This document shows positions 14,328 through 21,980 of a stretch of DNA of 64,000 bases, piece after piece. Made by a program: the position numbers and the translations under genes. Below the pieces are notes generated by a model. It had not been told where the DNA came from. It was given only the letters and a program-made list of their open reading frames with translations, and did no database searches. Origin of the DNA: an uncultured Sphaerochaeta sp. (GTDB lineage Bacteria; Spirochaetota; Spirochaetia; Sphaerochaetales; Sphaerochaetaceae); the NCBI RefSeq assembly GCF_963677075.1, contig NZ_OY781873.1:2567715-2631714 (forward strand), read 5' to 3'. Each line of letters opens with the position of its first letter. Positions within the stretch are counted from its first letter, which is position 1.

Positions 14328-16100
14328 ATGAGAATACAAAAGCTCGATCCGCTTGTAGCGCAGCGTATTGCTGCAGGCGAGGTTATTGATAGACCAGCCT
14401 CAGTCATTCGTGAATTGCTCGACAATGCACTGGATGCAGGGGCCAAGCAACTGGTAGCCAGTGTCACCGATGGGGGCCTTGAGTCGATCAAATTGATCGA
14501 TGATGGAGAGGGCATTGCAAAGGATGACCTACCTTTGCTCTGTGAGAGCCATGCCACCAGCAAGGTTCATGATCTTGAAGATCTGTATCATATCAAGAGC
14601 ATGGGTTTCCGAGGAGAAGCATTATACAGCATTGCCGCAGTATCCACCGTCACTATTGCCAGCAGCTACCAAGGACAGGATGCTTTTCAGATTACCGTGG
14701 ATAATGGAATAAAAGGTGAGGTACAACCCGGTGGACCCAGAGAAGGAACAACGGTAAGTGTTGAGGGCTTGTTCAAGGAACTTCCTGCCAGGCGTCAGTT
14801 TCTGAAAAGACCTTCAACAGAAGCAACCATGTGCCGCTACGTCCTACAGGAGAAGGCTCTTGCCTTTCCCGAACGATCATTTCGGTTCATCACTGATGGA
14901 AAGGTCCGCGTCGATCTCCCTGCCACAAACAAGAAACAACGCGTTCTGGATGTCCTGGCTATCAGCCAGAATATCGTTCCCTCCGAGATGATTGAACTGT
15001 ATGACAGCGCAGGTCGCTTCAACCTCTATGCAGTCTGTTCTTCTCCGGCGCTCTATAGAAGTGATCGTTCCCATATCAAGATCTTTGTGAACAATAGACC
15101 TGTGGAGGAGTTTGCCCTCGTACAGGCAGTTACCTATGGATACGGAGAGATGCTGCACGGAGGAGCCTTTCCCTACTGTTATCTTTTCATTGATGTCGAC
15201 CCTACGTTGGTCGATTTCAATATCCATCCAACCAAGCGTGAGGTGAAGCTTAGAAACAAAGCAGAGATTCATCACCAGGTAGTGGAAATGATCTCCAGCC
15301 AAGTCCGTCGCACCATACCACGGATTGTTGCAAAAGAGATACAGGACGAACAGACTCCCCTCCTCACTCCCAAGGCAACCTATACCCACCAGAGGGCTGT
15401 GGATGCATCCAGCCATGAGAGAAGCAGCAGATATCAGGGAGAGGCAAGAAAGCCCATCGACCCTGAGTGGTTCCAGAAAGCGAAAGAGATCCTACAATCA
15501 GACGGAATGCAGACAACCCGTGCCACAGAAACTGAGAATATCTGGGATATGCAGGCTGAACAGAAACAATTCACCTACCTCGGACAGGCCTTCAACCTCT
15601 TTCTGGTTGCAGAGAAGGAGAATGATCTTTACCTTGTAGACCAGCATGCAGCGCATGAGAGGATCCTTTTTGATGAGGTACGGGCAAAGAAAGAAGTACA
15701 GTCCCTGATGATTCCCCTCTCCTTTGAGGTTGAACGTGATGTTGACAACTACCTGCAGGGGAATCTGGATGTATACCTGAATTTGGGAATCAAGCTGGTC
15801 CGCAGTGATGACCTCCTCTGGGAAATCCATGCAATCCCAGCAATCTACCGCTCGGTAGAAAAACAGTTGGTCTCGTTCATACAGACGATGAGTGGGGAGA
15901 GTGAAGAGGTCGAGAAAGGACTCTATGCCATTGTTGCATGCCATGCAGCGATCAAGGCAGGGGACACAATAGACCGGATGATGGCCATTTCACTACTTGA
16001 AAAGGTGTTTGCTCTCGCTGAACCCACCTGTCCGCATGGCAGAACCTTTGTCATCAGGCTCCACAAGGATGAGTTGATGAAGGCTGTCCAGCGTACCTAA
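14328..16100 (+). CDS. mutL: DNA mismatch repair protein MutL
   Basis: A 590-residue MutL. The N-terminal GHKL ATPase has IAAGEVIDRPASVIRELLDN (residues 14-33), DDGEGI and the ATP-lid motif GFRGEAL, followed by the transducer domain with FVNNRPVEEF and NIHPTKREVKL. A Gln/Glu-rich linker leads to the C-terminal dimerisation domain. This has the endonuclease-type motifs DQHAAHE (Asp438 first), ACHAAIKAGD and CPHGR, so it is the nicking class without MutH. The last glutamate of the DQHA(X)2E(X)4E motif is Asp here. The message looks leaderless. mutS is not in the window. Confidence 0.95.
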   Translation: MRIQKLDPLVAQRIAAGEVIDRPASVIRELLDNALDAGAKQLVASVTDGGLESIKLIDDGEGIAKDDLPLLCESHATSKVHDLEDLYHIKSMGFRGEALYSIAAVSTVTIASSYQGQDAFQITVDNGIKGEVQPGGPREGTTVSVEGLFKELPARRQFLKRPSTEATMCRYVLQEKALAFPERSFRFITDGKVRVDLPATNKKQRVLDVLAISQNIVPSEMIELYDSAGRFNLYAVCSSPALYRSDRSHIKIFVNNRPVEEFALVQAVTYGYGEMLHGGAFPYCYLFIDVDPTLVDFNIHPTKREVKLRNKAEIHHQVVEMISSQVRRTIPRIVAKEIQDEQTPLLTPKATYTHQRAVDASSHERSSRYQGEARKPIDPEWFQKAKEILQSDGMQTTRATETENIWDMQAEQKQFTYLGQAFNLFLVAEKENDLYLVDQHAAHERILFDEVRAKKEVQSLMIPLSFEVERDVDNYLQGNLDVYLNLGIKLVRSDDLLWEIHAIPAIYRSVEKQLVSFIQTMSGESEEVEKGLYAIVACHAAIKAGDTIDRMMAISLLEKVFALAEPTCPHGRTFVIRLHKDELMKAVQRT

Positions 16101-16726
16101 CGTTGCACAAGATAGGTAATGTTGTCGGTGATGATGGCCAAGGAGAAATCCTCTTCTCTCATGGTATAGGAATCCTCGTCCAAGGAAAGCGTCGAGAGAA
16201 ACCTACCTGTCTCATCATACCGGGTAAGTTGACTGGGAACAGGGATCGCGGACAATGTACCTGATTCCTCATCGTAGTGAGGTATTTCCCCTGGAATTTT
16301 ATCCATCAGTGAAGGAGAAAGTTCGATTTGTTCGCTTCGTATGATTCCATCCTCATTGATGATGTTGACCTCATACACTCCAGGAGAAAACGGTATTCCT
16401 TCTCCCATGGTAAGAGGCCCAACTCGGTACTGGGCAGTATCTGGGGAGGTCCTTTCCCCTCTGATATCGATAATCCAGCTTGAGACCTCGTTTGATGAGG
16501 AGAGGCGTACCTGAACAGGTCTCTCCTCTCCCAGGAGATCGAAAGAGAGAGATAAGTGTTCACTACTCAGGCCTGTTTCAAGATCGAATACAAGGGACTT
16601 CTCATGTTCCAGATTGACTACGACAATCTCCTCCTTCCTGCAGGAAGCAAGAAGAAGGATACAAAGAAGAAGCAGAAAAACACTACTTTTCTTGTGCAGC
16701 CAAGTATGATGCAACTGGATTCGCAT
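16097..16726 (-). CDS. Predicted lipoprotein, function unknown
   Basis: About 209 residues when started at the ATG at 16726, although a TTG at 16714 is also possible; neither has a good ribosome site. The N-terminus has basic residues, a run of leucines (VFLLLLCILLLASC) and a lipobox, so it is a predicted lipoprotein. The mature part is acidic and beta-rich, with phrases such as VQVRLSSSNEVSSWIIDIRG and FSPGVYEVNIINEDG, suggesting an immunoglobulin-like or extracellular beta fold. No family is recognised. Its start overlaps the 3' end of the acyltransferase gene by about 44 bases, so translation is probably coupled. Its stop overlaps the end of mutL by four bases. Confidence 0.6.
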   Translation of the reverse strand: MRIQLHHTWLHKKSSVFLLLLCILLLASCRKEEIVVVNLEHEKSLVFDLETGLSSEHLSLSFDLLGEERPVQVRLSSSNEVSSWIIDIRGERTSPDTAQYRVGPLTMGEGIPFSPGVYEVNIINEDGIIRSEQIELSPSLMDKIPGEIPHYDEESGTLSAIPVPSQLTRYDETGRFLSTLSLDEDSYTMREEDFSLAIITDNITYLVQR

Positions 16727-17819
16727 AGGTGTTGAGCGCAAATTGCCGTACCTCCTCACGAGTACCCTTGAAGCGGTAGAGGAAAGCTTCGCTGTCAAAA
16801 TCCCGATAGGAGTCCTGGAACTGTGTGCTGTTATGCAGGTAGTCATAGGCAAACAGATTGGTGGGCCAGAGCTTGTAGAGGGTATGGATCTGCCGGTCAA
16901 CCTCTTGGGCTACCTGGTCGGAATTCTCCCAATCCCCTTCCAGGGGAGTACCGAAGGCAATGTGGATATTCCCCTTATACCCTTTCAGGCCGCGGGAGAT
17001 GGAAATCAGGTCCTCATAGCGCTTCTTCGCTTGCTCACCCTTCGCGAGACGTGTAACTTCCTCCCCTGCCTTGATCAAATCGCAGGGATCATACTCGTAG
17101 CTCACTGCCACAGGAACGATTCGACAACTGTTCACCACCTGGGAAAAAGAGACTCCCTTTTTCTTCTGGGAAAGATGCAGCATTTTGATGATTGCAGGTG
17201 TAGTTACATCTATGCCATCCTTTGCCCTCCCACTCTTCTGGGCAACCCAGATGGATTTGTTCTCTTCGGTGATCAACTCAACAAAATAGGCACTCAGTCT
17301 GATTGATTCCAGATATTTCTCCCGCATGGGAAGTGTACGTTTAACGGTCACCCCACCATTAAGCTTGAATAGATCGGTCACAAACTGGTTGGTCAGCAGA
17401 TTATCCCCGATTGCCATCTCACAGAACATCTTTCCACCTTTATAGAGTGCAAGGTCAATCAGGGCACAATCGAGTACGATATCACGGTGATTGCTCATAA
17501 ACAGGTACGCTTTATCATTCTCAATCTGCTGCATTCCATCAAATGAGAAGGTATCAACGCTCTTGTCGATAATGGCAGGCAGAAACACCCCAGCGGTTAT
17601 GCGCTCCTGGAACTCATCATAGCTCGTCACTGTTTCCAGTTGAGATACTATGTATTTGGCGTAGGCCTCTACCTGTTGCCGTTCCGCTTCTGTTTCAACA
17701 GGTCCGAGCGAGGAGAGAATCTTCAGAAGCGCATCCTTATCCTTTAGGACACGTTCAATTGCTTCACGAACATCCGACCCCCTATAGGGGGCTATGTCTT
17801 TATATTGTTCAATATTCAT
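16683..17819 (-). CDS. Lysophospholipid/glycerol-3-phosphate acyltransferase-like protein
   Basis: A 378-residue protein with the acyltransferase signature SNHRDIVLD (about residues 109-117), the NHxxxxD catalytic motif of the PlsB/PlsC superfamily, inside YLFMSNHRD...LIDLALY. A second block, VKRTLPMREKYLE, follows at the usual distance, and VPVAVSYEYDPCD near residue 240 matches the conserved VPV strand. It is longer than PlsC (about 240) and lacks clear transmembrane helices, so it resembles glycerol-3-phosphate acyltransferase-type members. It likely acylates a lysophospholipid or related acceptor at the inner membrane (family knowledge). AGGG precedes the ATG at 17819, four bases after the DHOD-like stop, so the genes share an operon. 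Confidence 0.78.
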   Translation of the reverse strand: MNIEQYKDIAPYRGSDVREAIERVLKDKDALLKILSSLGPVETEAERQQVEAYAKYIVSQLETVTSYDEFQERITAGVFLPAIIDKSVDTFSFDGMQQIENDKAYLFMSNHRDIVLDCALIDLALYKGGKMFCEMAIGDNLLTNQFVTDLFKLNGGVTVKRTLPMREKYLESIRLSAYFVELITEENKSIWVAQKSGRAKDGIDVTTPAIIKMLHLSQKKKGVSFSQVVNSCRIVPVAVSYEYDPCDLIKAGEEVTRLAKGEQAKKRYEDLISISRGLKGYKGNIHIAFGTPLEGDWENSDQVAQEVDRQIHTLYKLWPTNLFAYDYLHNSTQFQDSYRDFDSEAFLYRFKGTREEVRQFALNTYANPVASYLAAQEK

Positions 17820-17822
17820 GGT

Positions 17823-18815
17823 TCAACCCTTTTGAGCTTCCAGAATTGACTTCATGTACTGGACTCGTTCCCATTTAGCTGGGTCAGCCATCCTTTCCTG
17901 GGCCAACTTGCCATTGAAGTCAGAGATACTGGAGTATGCGTGTGAATCCATCCAGTCGGAGAGCTCCTTCTCAATCTTTGATACAGAAGAGAGTCCTTGC
18001 TTAAGCAAAACGGAGCACAACTGGACGGCCTTCGCTCCGGCAAGCAACTGCTTTACCACAGTGCTTCCACTGTGAATACCGGTAGCAGCACAAATATCAT
18101 AACGGATTTCATCACTCATCAGTGCAGTCCAACGAAGACTTAAGGCGTATTCATCCTTGCTGCTTATCATCTGTGCAGGAACCAAAGCAAGTTTGTTGAT
18201 ATCAATATCAGGGCTATAGAAACGGTTGAACAGCACCACTCCATCAATGGAGAGTTCGTCAAACCGTCTGAGCATATTTGCCAAAGAAGAGAAAGCTGGC
18301 CCCATTTTCAGACTGATGGGAAGCTTGAGCTGCTTTCTGGCACTCTTTACGAGGGAGAGATACTCCTTCTCAAGGGTTGCTCCTTCCACCTCAACATCTG
18401 CCGCCACCACGTAGTGGTTCAACTCGATTGCATCAGCACCGCAGGCTACAAAGCGTTTTGCATATTCAATCCAGCTACCATTCTGCTTGCAGTTAATACT
18501 GGCAATAACGGGAATATCCAACGCCTGTTTGGCATCCTCGAGCAAGGACAGGTATGCATCGATTTGCTGTTCCATGCTTGCATGTTTCATGAATCCATAG
18601 GCATCTGCGTGAGTGAGATACGCATCTGACTCATCCACAGCTGACTCACTGTCCAATTCAATCTGTTCTTCAAAGATGGATTTCAGTACCACAGCAGATA
18701 ATCCTGCATCTTCACAACGTTTCAGGTTATCCAATGATGATGTAAGGGGACTACTCCCTGCGATCAAGGGGTTTTTTAATTGCAATCCAAGATATGATGT
18801 AGACAGGTCTGCCAT
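17823..18815 (-). CDS. Dihydroorotate dehydrogenase-like FMN oxidoreductase
   Basis: A 330-residue TIM-barrel flavoprotein resembling class 1 dihydroorotate dehydrogenase and PreA. The start LSTSYLGLQLKNPLIAGSSP (residues 4-23) is the family N-terminus. ELNHYVV and PISLKMGPAF match FMN/substrate strands, and a C-terminal GxxSG-like block (TGIHSGSTVVKQLLAGAKAV) binds the FMN phosphate. No pyr gene is near, and this 'DHOD-like' clade is common in spirochaetes and others without proven pyrimidine function, so the substrate is left open. GAGGAG precedes the ATG. A promoter (18872-18900) and a palindrome lie just upstream. Confidence 0.8.
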   Translation of the reverse strand: MADLSTSYLGLQLKNPLIAGSSPLTSSLDNLKRCEDAGLSAVVLKSIFEEQIELDSESAVDESDAYLTHADAYGFMKHASMEQQIDAYLSLLEDAKQALDIPVIASINCKQNGSWIEYAKRFVACGADAIELNHYVVAADVEVEGATLEKEYLSLVKSARKQLKLPISLKMGPAFSSLANMLRRFDELSIDGVVLFNRFYSPDIDINKLALVPAQMISSKDEYALSLRWTALMSDEIRYDICAATGIHSGSTVVKQLLAGAKAVQLCSVLLKQGLSSVSKIEKELSDWMDSHAYSSISDFNGKLAQERMADPAKWERVQYMKSILEAQKG

Positions 18816-18848
18816 ACTATTTCTCTCCTCAACTGGTAAGTATCATTC

Positions 18849-18861
18849 GTGTCTTTGACAC
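18849..18861. promoter_or_regulatory. Palindrome GTGTC-TTT-GACAC at the DHOD-like transcription start
   Basis: A perfect 5+3+5 inverted repeat lying about ten bases downstream of the predicted -10 of the DHOD-like gene, where a repressor would block initiation or early elongation. The cognate regulator is unknown. Confidence 0.3.
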
Positions 18862-18871
18862 AGCATGAGGT

Positions 18872-18900
18872 AGTATACCATGAAAGAAAGGGTTTCTCTA
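18872..18900 (-). promoter_or_regulatory. Predicted promoter of the DHOD-like/acyltransferase operon
   Basis: Minus strand TAGAGA, 17 bases, TATACT preceded by TGG (extended -10). The leader to the ATG at 18815 is about 50 bases and contains a palindrome and a normal ribosome site. Confidence 0.5.
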
Positions 18901-18953
18901 CAACCTGCAACTGCTTTTATCAACAACCACAGAAGAGGTTCCAGATATAGTTT

Positions 18954-18975
18954 AGGGTGCCTTTTCAGGCACCCT
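18954..18975 (-). terminator. Hairpin after lrp, probable terminator of serA-serC-lrp
   Basis: AGGGTGCC pairs with GGCACCCT around a six-base loop, 24 bases beyond the lrp stop. No T-run follows, so it may be a weak terminator or a 3' stabilising stem. Confidence 0.5.
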
Positions 18976-18998
18976 AATCGTGTTATTCAATACAGGAA

Positions 18999-19454
18999 CT
19001 AGAGAATATAAGGAATTCTCAGATTATGTGATTGATAGACCACAAAGGTTTCCACTTCAGAAATCTCGGAAATCTTATCAAGTTCTGTCTTGAAGAAATC
19101 CAGGAGACTCAACCCCTCTTCCTCACTCAGAACCAAATGGACGATCAGATCATAGCGACCGGTAACCACTGAAGCAGAGATAATCCCCCGGAGGCTGGAA
19201 AATTCTTTAGCTTTCCTCTCCAGGTCAAGGGTTTTTAGCTTTACCCCCATCATGACCACCTGCAATCCAGGTATTACTTCCGGATTCACCAGTCCGGAAA
19301 TCTCCAGCACACCCTCCTCAATCAACTTATTGACGCGGGCGCGAACGGTATTTTCCGTGATGCTCAGCTCTTCAGCAATAGCACTGAAAGGCTTTCTGCC
19401 ATCACGCAACTGTCGGATTATCGCTTTGTTCGTTTCATCCATTTTCACTTTCAT
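18999..19454 (-). CDS. Lrp/AsnC-family transcriptional regulator
   Basis: A 151-residue Lrp/AsnC regulator of usual length. The N-terminal winged helix-turn-helix runs ETNKAIIRQLRDGRKPFSAI...LSITENTVRARVNKLIEEGVL (about residues 7-51), and the C-terminal RAM/ACT-like domain begins near residue 60 (VVMMGVKL; GRYDLIVHLVL) and binds amino acids. It is the last gene of serA-serC-lrp, starting five bases after the serC stop, so it probably senses an amino acid (serine or a product of it is a natural guess) and controls this operon or related genes (inference). MKVKMDE offers two near starts; the first has GGGTGAT upstream. Confidence 0.88.
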   Translation of the reverse strand: MKVKMDETNKAIIRQLRDGRKPFSAIAEELSITENTVRARVNKLIEEGVLEISGLVNPEVIPGLQVVMMGVKLKTLDLERKAKEFSSLRGIISASVVTGRYDLIVHLVLSEEEGLSLLDFFKTELDKISEISEVETFVVYQSHNLRIPYIL

Positions 19455-19458
19455 GCTA

Positions 19459-20541
19459 TCACCCGTTTTTCCTTTCGAATTCCTTCATGAACTGAGCAAG
19501 TGCCTCAACATCTTCAACAGGGAGTGCATTGTAAATACTTGCCCTCAGTCCACCAACTGAACGGTGTCCCTTGAGACCAAGCATGTCAGCCTTCTTTGAC
19601 TCCTCGATAAACTTTGCTTCCAGCTCTTCACTGGGAAGGCGGAATACAATATTCATCCTGGAACGATATGCAGCATCAACAGGGCTACGGAAGAAGGAGG
19701 AGTTGTCGATGGTATCATAGATGATACTGCTCTTCTCCTGGGCACGCTTCAACATACCTTCAGTTCCACCATTTGCCTTGATCCACTCAAGGACCAGCTT
19801 CACTGCCCAGATGGAGAATACGGGAGGAGTATTGTACAACCCCTTGTTCTTGCTATGCAGCTTGTAGTCCATATATGCGGTAAGATTGGAGTTCTGCTTC
19901 TCAAGCAGGGACTTCCTCATAATTACAAAGGTTGCACCTGCAGGTCCAAGATTCTTCTGTACCCCACCATAGATCATGGAGAACTTATCCACTGGAATGG
20001 GACGGCTGAAGATATCACTGGACATGTCACCGATCAAGGGAACGGAGCCGGTATCCGGGAAGTCCTGCCATTCAATACCCCCGATTGTCTCATTGGAACA
20101 GAGATAGAGGTAACTGGAATCCTTGCTTGGCTTGACGGTCTTGGGGTCGGGAAGGCTGGAATAGCTGTTCGCCTTTCCATCATAGTAGTAGTTGACCTTC
20201 CCCAGTTTCTCAGCATCATCTGCAGCCTTGTTTGACCAGGTACCGCTTCGGATATAATCAGCAACAGTACCAGGGCGCAGGAAGTTCATAGGGATCATGG
20301 TGAACTGCAAGGTTGCTCCACCACCAAGGAAATAGACATCATACTCATCGCTGATACCCAGCAACTCCCTGAAGAGACCAAGACACTGGTCATACATCTC
20401 TTCAAACATGCCGCCACGGTGACTGGCCTCGATCATGGACAACCCTTGTCCCTTGAAGTCAACCATATCTTCCTTGAGTTTCTCCAGTACCTCTACCGGC
20501 ATTACCGAGGGACCTGCAAAATAATTTTTCTTCCGTTCCAT
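19459..20541 (-). CDS. serC: Phosphoserine aminotransferase
   Basis: A 360-residue class V aminotransferase of normal SerC length. It begins KKNYFAGPSVMPVEVLEKL and contains the SerC block GLSMIEASHRG. The PLP lysine lies in GGVQKNLGPAG (about residue 194). It ends with LKGHRSVGGLRASIYNAL, which holds the substrate-binding His-Arg of this family. It converts 3-phosphohydroxypyruvate plus glutamate to phosphoserine in serine synthesis, taking its substrate from the SerA encoded just upstream. Its ATG overlaps the serA stop (TGATG), which indicates translational coupling. Confidence 0.93.
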   Translation of the reverse strand: MERKKNYFAGPSVMPVEVLEKLKEDMVDFKGQGLSMIEASHRGGMFEEMYDQCLGLFRELLGISDEYDVYFLGGGATLQFTMIPMNFLRPGTVADYIRSGTWSNKAADDAEKLGKVNYYYDGKANSYSSLPDPKTVKPSKDSSYLYLCSNETIGGIEWQDFPDTGSVPLIGDMSSDIFSRPIPVDKFSMIYGGVQKNLGPAGATFVIMRKSLLEKQNSNLTAYMDYKLHSKNKGLYNTPPVFSIWAVKLVLEWIKANGGTEGMLKRAQEKSSIIYDTIDNSSFFRSPVDAAYRSRMNIVFRLPSEELEAKFIEESKKADMLGLKGHRSVGGLRASIYNALPVEDVEALAQFMKEFERKNG

Positions 20542-21425
20542 CAGATTACTCCTTCCTTCTTCAATCCTTCGAGAATTTCATAGGCTTCATCACCGATACG
20601 TGCAAGATTCTCCACACTATTTGCCCCTACATGCGGGGTAAGCGTTACACGCTCTGCCTTAAGAATGGGATAATCCTCGGAAGGAGGATCTGTTGGCCAG
20701 ACATCAGTGCAGTACCAGCTGACCGATCCATCTTCAAGCATCGATACCATCTCATCTTCCTGGACACAACGAGCACGTCCTGTATTGATGATGACTGGCT
20801 TCTTGGAACAATGGGAAATCAGTTTTTTGCCGACCATGCACTGGGTCTCATCAGTAAGGGGAAGGTGCAAGGAGATATAGTCAGCATCCTTCACCGCTTC
20901 TTCGGGAGTCTCTTTCATATCGGCAGCATCACTGGTCTTCACATATTTATCATACGCTACCACGTTCATGCCAAATGCTTTTGCACGCTCAGCTACTTTG
21001 CGAGCAATATTCCCAATGCCAAAGAGGCAGAGCGTCTTTCCGTAGAGTTCAGTTCTCTTCATATTCTTGAGCCACTGCCCACTCTTCATCCCGTTATGAT
21101 AGGTTACCAGATTACACGGGGTACTGAGCATAAGAGCGAAAGCCAGCTCGGCTACTGCGATTGCTGATGATTTAGGGGTATTGCGAACCACAATGCCTTT
21201 ACTCTCTGCATATGCCTTGTCGATGTTGTCGATACCAACACCTCCGCGGATGATTACCTTCAGGTTAGGTGCCTGATCAATATAGTCCTTGGTACATTTG
21301 GTCTTGCTCCGTACCAGAACAACACTCGCCTCACCAAGGCGACTCTTGTCTGTGGTGACCTCTCCGAATGCGGTCAGTTTTCCTGCCAGCACATCATCAA
21401 AGGCGTCAGAAATGAGAATTAGCAT
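20541..21425 (-). CDS. serA: D-3-phosphoglycerate dehydrogenase, short form
   Basis: A 294-residue D-2-hydroxyacid dehydrogenase. The NAD-binding motif is FGIGNIARKVAERAKAFG (about residues 135-152). The catalytic Arg, Glu and His fall in NTGRARC, the following acidic stretch, and LTPHVGAN. It ends soon after the catalytic domain, so it has no ACT or ASB regulatory domain and should not be allosterically inhibited by serine as E. coli SerA is (inference). Assignment to SerA rather than another 2-hydroxyacid dehydrogenase rests on direct coupling to serC. GAGGA precedes the ATG, with a good promoter about 70-100 bases further up. Confidence 0.87.
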   Translation of the reverse strand: MLILISDAFDDVLAGKLTAFGEVTTDKSRLGEASVVLVRSKTKCTKDYIDQAPNLKVIIRGGVGIDNIDKAYAESKGIVVRNTPKSSAIAVAELAFALMLSTPCNLVTYHNGMKSGQWLKNMKRTELYGKTLCLFGIGNIARKVAERAKAFGMNVVAYDKYVKTSDAADMKETPEEAVKDADYISLHLPLTDETQCMVGKKLISHCSKKPVIINTGRARCVQEDEMVSMLEDGSVSWYCTDVWPTDPPSEDYPILKAERVTLTPHVGANSVENLARIGDEAYEILEGLKKEGVI

Positions 21426-21495
21426 AGTTGTAATTTCCTCTCTATAAATTGCGTGTTTTCAGGGTTGCGTCTCCCCGTGACCTTCTACAGAGGGA

Positions 21496-21525
21496 ATTGT
21501 ACACTAGAAAACACCTTTTTGTCTA
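21496..21525 (-). promoter_or_regulatory. Predicted promoter of serA-serC-lrp
   Basis: Minus strand TAGACA, 18 bases, TACAAT (5/6 each). The leader to the serA ATG is about 65 bases. The rest of 21526-21640 is AT-rich and holds a short palindrome (TAAGAT-AGTA-ATCTTA-like) but no gene. Confidence 0.55.
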
Positions 21526-21640
21526 ATTTATTTTACAAATTTTGACGGATAAAGAAAAATTCCCTTTAAATCTTTCCGAATAGGAAGAATTAAGGGAATT
21601 GTTTAATTGATACAGAGTTTCTTTTAAGATAGTAATCTTA

Positions 21641-21670
21641 TAGCAAAACCGCCGGCTGAGCCGACGGTTT
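21641..21670 (-). terminator. Rho-independent terminator after rpsU
   Basis: Minus strand: AAACCGTCGGC, loop, GCCGGCGGTTT (one bulge mismatch) followed by TTTTGC, seven bases after the rpsU stop. Confidence 0.85.
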
Positions 21671-21676
21671 GATGTT

Positions 21677-21886
21677 TTAGTAGTTCTTTGAGCCGTGCAG
21701 TTTCCGCACCTTCTTCATCTGCTTGCGTGCAAGCGCTTTCTTCTTCCTGTTGAGGATGGTGGAGGGCTTCTCAAAGTACTCCCGCTTTTTCCATTCGCGG
21801 ATAATCCCCTCTTTCTCAACCATGCGCTTAAAACGCTTGATAGACTTCTCAAGAGGTTCATTGTCATCTACTTTTACAAATGCCAT
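21677..21886 (-). CDS. rpsU: 30S ribosomal protein S21
   Basis: A 69-residue basic protein beginning [20 protein letters not shown], the S21 signature. It continues with the conserved [21 protein letters not shown] and a lysine-rich tail. It joins the platform of the small subunit and helps initiation by the anti-Shine-Dalgarno region. ATG 21886 is chosen because homology starts there and GGGGTGAT is upstream; the frame extends to a non-canonical codon at 21898. A possible TTGACA lies at 21961-21966 between recJ and rpsU, with only a poor -10 near it, and a strong terminator follows the gene, so it may be transcribed both from recJ and on its own. Confidence 0.95.
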   Translation of the reverse strand: MAFVKVDDNEPLEKSIKRFKRMVEKEGIIREWKKREYFEKPSTILNRKKKALARKQMKKVRKLHGSKNY

Positions 21887-21980
21887 ATATAAAATCACCC
21901 CCCTTCCCTATTACTGGGTTCAACTTGACGAGTAGTAGATTGCAATAAATTCTCACTGCATGTCAAGTACACCCAAGAGA

